From positions 248,001-312,000 of the forward strand of contig NZ_CP096019.1 in NCBI RefSeq assembly GCF_023115355.1: 64,000 nt of DNA. Direction: 5' to 3'. Origin of the DNA: Halocatena salina (lineage in GTDB: Archaea; Halobacteriota; Halobacteria; Halobacteriales; Haloarculaceae). Position numbers and translations under genes: made by a program. The notes beneath the pieces were generated by a model that saw only the letters and a list, made by a program, of their open reading frames with translations, was not told the origin of the DNA and did not search any database. Positions 60,373 through 64,000 of this stretch are shown one piece after another. Positions within the stretch are counted from its first letter, which is position 1. Each line of letters begins with the position of its first letter.

Positions 60373-60786
60373 TTATCCTAACAGCCGTCGGTGTTCTACT
60401 TTCATACAGCTGTCTTGGACGAACTGCCGTCCAGACGACTCCACTCGCCGGCCAGCTCTGTCGTCCCGAATCCCGAGTTGGAGCCAGACGGTTTCGACGT
60501 CATCCCGGTCGAGCACCTCCATAACGATGCCGTCCACTTCTTCGCTCGGCCGAAAAACGTCGACGATATCGATTTCGTCATCGACCTCACTCAGAGAGTC
60601 GTACGCGGTCTGACCGAAGATTTCCTCGGCGTAAGGGTTGACGGGAACGACCGTATACCCGTGTTCGGCCAGATACTTCGGGATTTCGTGAGCATCCTTC
60701 CCGGGAGTCGACGAACAGCCAACCACGGCGATGGTGTCTGCGTCGAGGATCGAACGGAGTGTGCTGTCGTCCGTCGAGCGAACCAT
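60373..60786 (-). CDS. CoA-binding protein (YccU/CoA-binding domain family)
   Basis: A 137-residue single-domain Rossmann protein. The CoA-binding motif IAVVGCSSTPGKDAHEIPKY (about residues 18-37) and NPYAEEIFGQTAYDSLSEVD follow the family, with DIVDVFRPSEEVDGIV and VWLQLGIRDD near the end. It is about half the length of acyl-CoA synthetase alpha subunits and probably only binds CoA or is a regulatory protein. The ATG at 60786 puts the family start first. It lies 47 bases downstream of the UbiA gene. Confidence 0.85.
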   Translation of the reverse strand: MVRSTDDSTLRSILDADTIAVVGCSSTPGKDAHEIPKYLAEHGYTVVPVNPYAEEIFGQTAYDSLSEVDDEIDIVDVFRPSEEVDGIVMEVLDRDDVETVWLQLGIRDDRAGRRVESSGRQFVQDSCMKVEHRRLLG

Positions 60787-60833
60787 ACCGGTACTACCAC
60801 GATCACTGGTAAAAACAGTCCGGTAGGAAGGGA

Positions 60834-61667
60834 TCAAACCACTGCTCGCCCGGCGATGAACGCCGCTGCTGCGAGGAACATGCCGTATTTCATGTGGGAC
60901 TGAGCCGCGGAAGGATTACGGAACGCCTCCATCGTTGCCCCGAGCAACACCAGATCAGCCGGGATCACGACCGCGAGATACGCACGACCAAACGTATCGT
61001 CGAGATACGGAATGGGACTCGCAAACACTGTTGCGAGACAGCTCACGAGCGCGATGAAGAGGGCTGGTCGCGCTCCGATAGCGATCGGAAGCGTGTTAAG
61101 CCCCTCTTGCCGGTCGCCGTCGATGTCCTCAACGTCTTTCACGATCTCACGGCAGATCGTCGAAAGCGCTGCTAGGAGGGCAAGGATCGCGACCGTCTCC
61201 AAGGAACCACTTTCCACTGCTGCGCCACCGAACAAAAACGTACTTCCCCCGAGACACGCCACGACTACGTTCCCAACGCCCGGTAGTCCCTTGAACAGTT
61301 CCGTGTAGGCGACGAGAGCAATGAGATTGACCACTGCGATGGCGATCGCAAGCCACGGAAGCACGAGAGAGATCCCAACAGCGGCAGCAAAAAGACCGAT
61401 ACTCAGCGTAAGTGCTCCGCGTGGTGACACGTCTCCTCGTGGGATGGGCCGATCGGGGGCGTTGATGCGATCAATCTCCCGGTCAAAATAGTCGTTGACG
61501 GCGTTGCCCGCACCGGTTGCGAGAACGGTCGCGACACTGGCAGCACCCACAGGAATCAGATGTTGAACGATGTTACTGCCGACGTACGCGCCGATGAGCG
61601 TGAGTATCCCCGCAGCGAGGGCGTTCACGGGACGAGTGAGTTCGATCAGTCCACGAAGCCTGTTCAT
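60834..61667 (-). CDS. Digeranylgeranylglyceryl phosphate synthase (UbiA family)
   Basis: It attaches the second geranylgeranyl chain in archaeal ether-lipid synthesis. The 277-residue protein has about nine membrane helices and the UbiA aspartate motif: GNAVNDYFDREIDRINAPDR (N-x3-D-x3-D, about residues 54-73), and a second one at EIVKDVEDIDGDRQEGLNTL (about 166-185), both of which bind Mg2+ and the prenyl diphosphate. ATG 61667 is where family similarity begins. An upstream 38-residue extension is out of character. Confidence 0.9.
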   Translation of the reverse strand: MNRLRGLIELTRPVNALAAGILTLIGAYVGSNIVQHLIPVGAASVATVLATGAGNAVNDYFDREIDRINAPDRPIPRGDVSPRGALTLSIGLFAAAVGISLVLPWLAIAIAVVNLIALVAYTELFKGLPGVGNVVVACLGGSTFLFGGAAVESGSLETVAILALLAALSTICREIVKDVEDIDGDRQEGLNTLPIAIGARPALFIALVSCLATVFASPIPYLDDTFGRAYLAVVIPADLVLLGATMEAFRNPSAAQSHMKYGMFLAAAAFIAGRAVV

Positions 61668-61792
61668 GCGAGGTGGTACTGGGGCTACGAAATAAGTGGC
61701 GCGAAACCGATAGATGATATTCGGTTCGCCGTTTCGGTGAAATTTCCTCGTGGCACCTCGAAACGATAGTGGTCGATGCAATCCCTTTGGTA

Positions 61793-61802
61793 AAGTTTAA
61801 AT
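61793..61802 (+). promoter_or_regulatory. TATA box of tRNA-Arg
   Basis: AAGTTTAAAT lies about 28 bases before the tRNA-Arg 5' end at 61827, the usual distance for archaeal tRNA promoters. Confidence 0.5.
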
Positions 61803-61826
61803 CACTCCGATGATTCCCACTGAATA

Positions 61827-61903
61827 GGGCGCTTAGCTCAGCCTGGATTTAGAGTGCTTGGCTTCGGACCAAGTTGCCGGGGGTTCAAATCCCTCAGCGC
61901 CCG
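61827..61903 (+). tRNA. tRNA-Arg(TCG)
   Basis: The 77 bases fold as a class I tRNA: acceptor GGGCGCT with AGCGCCC, D arm with AGCTCAGCCTGGATTTAGAG, anticodon loop CTTCGGA giving TCG, and T arm with GGGGGTTCAAATCCC. The discriminator is G and CCA is not encoded. The downstream region carries VapBC, a PhiH1-type repressor and a DUF7344-type gene. Confidence 0.95.
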
Positions 61904-62133
61904 TTCGTTTTCCGAACGATTCGAATCCAACAGACGGCAGTTTGGTGTATATAACGCTACCGTCGTTTGCAGCTGAGAGTTCGTTCGGTTTCGGGTCGAT
62001 TCCGACAGAGGTCGGTGCTGTCATGCGGTTCGCTACATCCAACTCCGAGGGCAACCCACTTCATCAATCGCCCAATGAGCCTGTTGGCTCTGCGATTAAT
62101 ATATGGCCACATTGACCACGCGCGTCATTACTC
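61904..62133. other. 230 bases after tRNA-Arg without a gene
   Basis: No coding signal is visible on either strand apart from frames that run through the tRNA gene. There is no visible repeat of the tRNA 3' end within the window, so an att duplicate, if present, is further right. Confidence 0.4.
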
Positions 62134-62214
62134 ATGAGCGATAGCGGCGACCACCACGCGGTCACGGAGGAGACAGCTGACGCTTTAGGAGGACACACTT
62201 TTGTATATACATGA
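62134..62214 (+). pseudogene. Truncated 26-residue open frame upstream of vapB
   Basis: ATG 62134 opens a frame that ends at TGA 62212. The product is a short, acidic HH-containing start (SGDHHAVTEETADALGGHTF) that looks like the N-terminal beginning of a longer protein, cut by the stop. It reaches the vapB operator. It may be a gene remnant. Confidence 0.25.
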
Positions 62215-62221
62215 CTATACA
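62202..62221 (+). promoter_or_regulatory. Inverted-repeat operator and TATA of vapBC
   Basis: TGTATA and TATACA form a perfect six-base inverted repeat with an eight-base centre (62202-62207 and 62216-62221). It sits about 15-34 bases before the antitoxin ATG at 62236, overlapping the TATA element. Antitoxins of the ribbon-helix-helix type bind such palindromes, so this is probably the autoregulatory site. Confidence 0.55.
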
Positions 62222-62235
62222 CTAATTGGGAACGC

Positions 62236-62526
62236 ATGAGCACCGATCGAAAAGAGGAGATGATCACCGTTCGACTCGATAGCTCGCTCAAAGCAAAGAT
62301 GGACGAGCGTGAGGAGATCAACTGGAGTGGCGTCGCGCGCAAGGCCATCCGAACCACCATCGAGGATTTGGAAACGATGGACGAGATCGCGGCGAGTAAC
62401 CAGCTGACTGAGCAAGAGGCCCACGAGATCGCCGAAAGCATCACCGACGCCGCCAACAGGCGAGCACGGGACGCTAGCGAAGAGGACGATCACTCGAAAA
62501 ACAGCGGCACGGTCGCCACACAATGA
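62236..62526 (+). CDS. vapB: VapB-type ribbon-helix-helix antitoxin
   Basis: A 96-residue protein. Residues 8-45 fit the RHH/Arc fold: EEMITVRLDSSLKAKMDERE, then INWSGVARKAIRTTIEDLE, and the C-terminal part is acidic and helical, suited to blocking a PIN toxin. The PIN toxin gene begins 82 bases downstream on the same strand. Its own promoter has the palindrome described above. Other antitoxin types are unlikely because of the MITVRL strand. Confidence 0.78.
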   Translation: MSTDRKEEMITVRLDSSLKAKMDEREEINWSGVARKAIRTTIEDLETMDEIAASNQLTEQEAHEIAESITDAANRRARDASEEDDHSKNSGTVATQ

Positions 62527-62608
62527 CGATGGCACCCACAGGGACCGTTCCAACGCACCCTCTGAGAGTGGTTTCTGACGGAGACGCGGCGGCAGACGAA
62601 TCGAATTG

Positions 62609-63088
62609 ATGAACGACGAGCACGTTTCGTACCCGGCGAGGATCGTTATCGATGCAAACACGCTCATTTCGGCAACGTTGACGCCCGGGATCACCCGAGA
62701 GATGCTCCTCACAACCGAGGATGAACTCTACTCACCCGCGTTCATTCGTGACGAACTGGACAAGCATCGGGCCGTGCTCAGGGACAAGTCCGGCCTTGCA
62801 GACGCAGACCTTGACACACTCCTCGATGCGCTTTTCACGCCGATCGAGACCCTTCCGGAGGATCGTACAACCCGGTATCACAAGCAAGCAGAGCAAGCAA
62901 TGGACGAGATCGATGTCAAGGACGCGCTCTATGTCGCTGCTGCGCTCGAACTCAACGCAGCAATCTGGAGTAATGACCCCGATCTCCACGAACAGACGCT
63001 GACGCCAGCTCTCACAACAGAGGCAATGGTCGCACGAGTCCGGCAGGCACAACGAGAGACCGGTGATGCGTCCGACCGGGAAGAGTGA
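62609..63088 (+). CDS. vapC: PIN-domain toxin (VapC-like ribonuclease)
   Basis: A 159-residue PIN protein. The acidic residues of the active site are spread in order: RIVIDANTLISATLTPG (Asp), SPAFIRDELDKHR (Glu), EIDVKDALYVAAALELNAAI (Asp) and SNDPDLHEQ (Asp). VapC toxins cleave tRNA or rRNA. It begins 82 bases after vapB; ATG 62609 is used, with TTG one codon earlier ignored. The pair is unusual in that the genes are not overlapping, and the antitoxin is longer than usual. Confidence 0.78.
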   Translation: MNDEHVSYPARIVIDANTLISATLTPGITREMLLTTEDELYSPAFIRDELDKHRAVLRDKSGLADADLDTLLDALFTPIETLPEDRTTRYHKQAEQAMDEIDVKDALYVAAALELNAAIWSNDPDLHEQTLTPALTTEAMVARVRQAQRETGDASDREE

Positions 63089-63128
63089 TGCACTCTATGC
63101 GTCGCTTTGACGAGTGACACGGCGCTAT

Positions 63129-63389
63129 CTATCCGTCGAATTCTATTTCATCTGCTGTGGCCTCACCTGTAATGAACGATTCACCGAGCGCTGTAAGCCG
63201 GTAGTTCGAGGCATCCACTCGTTGCAGAAGTTCGGCGTCTGTGAGCGTTCGACATCGTCGAGAGATGTACTCTCCCGTGTAATCGATATTCGCGGCGATC
63301 ACTGAGGGGGATGCAACAATTTCCTTCTCGTAGAGAAACTCCATGATGCGCTCATCCCCTTGAGTCATCCAATCTATCCGTGGCCGCAT
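63129..63389 (-). CDS. PhiH1-type phage repressor, winged helix
   Basis: An 86-residue winged-helix protein. The pattern RIDWMTQGDERIMEFLYEKE, then a helix-turn-helix in ANIDYTGEYISRRCRTL, and the wing ending YRLTALGESFITGE fit the PhiH1 repressor family, first described in a Halobacterium virus. It controls lysogeny or element genes. It is convergent with vapC and divergent from the DUF7344 gene. ATG 63389 was preferred to an upstream start. Confidence 0.75.
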   Translation of the reverse strand: MRPRIDWMTQGDERIMEFLYEKEIVASPSVIAANIDYTGEYISRRCRTLTDAELLQRVDASNYRLTALGESFITGEATADEIEFDG

Positions 63390-63591
63390 GTGCCTTCGAA
63401 TACACAGAATGACCACCTTACACCAGGTGAAAACCTGTCTCTAGACACCGAAAACAGAACTGCTAGACACAGATTTTTGATGTTGAACATGGTATAATCA
63501 CTCATGGTAGAGCGATCAATTGACCACCGTACACACCAATCGAGGTATTGGGATGGGGTATGCCGTCAGGTGCAGTATCGTCACTCCGGAT

Positions 63592-63981
63592 ATGAGTAAC
63601 TCGGAAGAGGCGCTGTCGGCACTCTATCACGCTCTTCGAGCGCCTCGACGACGAGCTGTTATTCACTTTCTCCAGCAGAACGATGACGAGGTGATAACGA
63701 CGCGCGAATTGGCTCGACAGATCGCAAGCCGTGAACAAGGTCTTACTGACCAACAAGCCACTGGAGAGCCGTATCGGAACGTCTACAACGCACTGTCTCA
63801 GACGCATTTACCGACACTAGCGCGCGCTGGCATCATCATCTACGACCCACAGCGCCAGACGGTCCTTCACGGAAAACGGTTCGAGCTTGCGGCACTCCTT
63901 CTTGAGATCAACACGCCCACTGTCAAGACGTTTGGTTCAATGACGGAGGAAAATGACGACGACCCCCACAATCACCGATAG
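63592..63981 (+). CDS. DUF7344-type haloarchaeal HTH protein
   Basis: A 129-residue protein. The start is EALSALYHALRAPRRRAVIH and a winged helix follows (VITTRELARQIASREQGLTD, then YRNVYNALSQTHLPTLARAG and IIIYDPQRQTVLHGKRFE). This agrees with the haloarchaeal DUF7344 domain, a winged-helix group found in regulators of mobile and regulatory genes. An upstream in-frame start at 63520 would add 24 residues. It is the last gene of the window. Confidence 0.68.
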   Translation: MSNSEEALSALYHALRAPRRRAVIHFLQQNDDEVITTRELARQIASREQGLTDQQATGEPYRNVYNALSQTHLPTLARAGIIIYDPQRQTVLHGKRFELAALLLEINTPTVKTFGSMTEENDDDPHNHR

Positions 63982-64000
63982 AGTATATCGATTCCTCTCA

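Noticed and set aside
61833-62115. Open frames on both strands that run through tRNA-Arg
   Set aside because: They cover the tRNA itself, and their products show no homology that I can see.
1-64000. CRISPR arrays or cas genes, rRNA genes, replication origin with orc/cdc6, complete insertion sequences
   Set aside because: None were seen: no regularly spaced repeats, no rRNA-like conserved blocks, no AAA+ initiator gene with origin repeats and no intact transposase.

Overview
The window is chromosomal DNA from a halophilic archaeon (class Halobacteria). The proteins are strongly acidic, exported proteins carry twin-arginine signals, and TATA boxes lie about 25-28 bases before start codons with almost no leader. 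It also holds archaeosine synthesis genes (tgtA, arcS), archaeal RNA polymerase subunit Rpo4, ribosomal protein L21e, aEF-1beta, an archaeal-type SAM synthetase, F420 biosynthesis genes and the geranylgeranyl ether-lipid enzyme. I did not resolve the genus. Base composition is moderate for the class, with clearly AT-richer patches at about 0-0.6, 14.5-18.4, 31-32.3 and 57.6-57.9 kb.

Layout. 0-3.2 kb: an edge-truncated XRE regulator, a small CxxC protein, a Tat-exported M14-type deacylase/peptidase and purC. 3.4-6.6 kb: a divergent Hsp70 followed by a polytopic membrane J-domain protein. 6.6-14.5 kb: cofG, cofC, a GDT1-like transporter, a Nudix hydrolase, tgtA-arcS, msrB and a small Cys-rich protein. 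14.5-18.5 kb: an accessory block ending at tRNA-Ile. It has a DUF3006-like plus metallo-beta-lactamase pair with an in-frame stop, two copies of a repeat derived from the tRNA 3' end, and two divergent homologous two-TM proteins. 18.6-25.6 kb: fxsA, an FKBP isomerase, a CYTH protein, mat, an alpha/beta hydrolase, gshA and an SDR dehydrogenase. 25.7-31 kb: regulators, a coupled sodium symporter operon, coaD, a mini-TFB and tRNA-Leu. 31-33.6 kb: a lone HSDR_N-type nuclease domain protein and an ArsP_2-type permease.

33.7-44.4 kb is mostly housekeeping: a thiolase plus an HMG-CoA-synthase-like/DUF35 fusion, a two-zinc-finger protein with aEF-1beta, a phosphate permease, rpl21e-rpo4-DUF655-ksgA-HemK2, two methionine synthase genes and tyrS. 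44.4-51.4 kb holds a beta-propeller lipoprotein-like or Tat protein with a membrane partner, a class V aminotransferase, a Gfo/Idh/MocA oxidoreductase, a CBS-ParB-like protein and a TrkA-N/DHH fusion. 51.5-57.6 kb is the distal half of the complex I operon, nuoJ1-J2-K-L-M-N, without nuoA-I in front of it. 57.8-61.7 kb carries a Tat-exported triple-repeat protein, small halophile-specific genes, a CoA-binding protein and DGGGP synthase. tRNA-Arg at 61.8 kb is followed by a VapBC pair, a PhiH1-type repressor and a DUF7344-type regulator.

The candidates for undescribed biology are the Hsp70/J-TM pair, in which the Hsp70 has lost three catalytic positions while the J protein keeps HPD, and the tRNA-Ile accessory block. 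All three tRNA genes border accessory material. All functional calls are from reading motifs and family resemblance; no database search was run.
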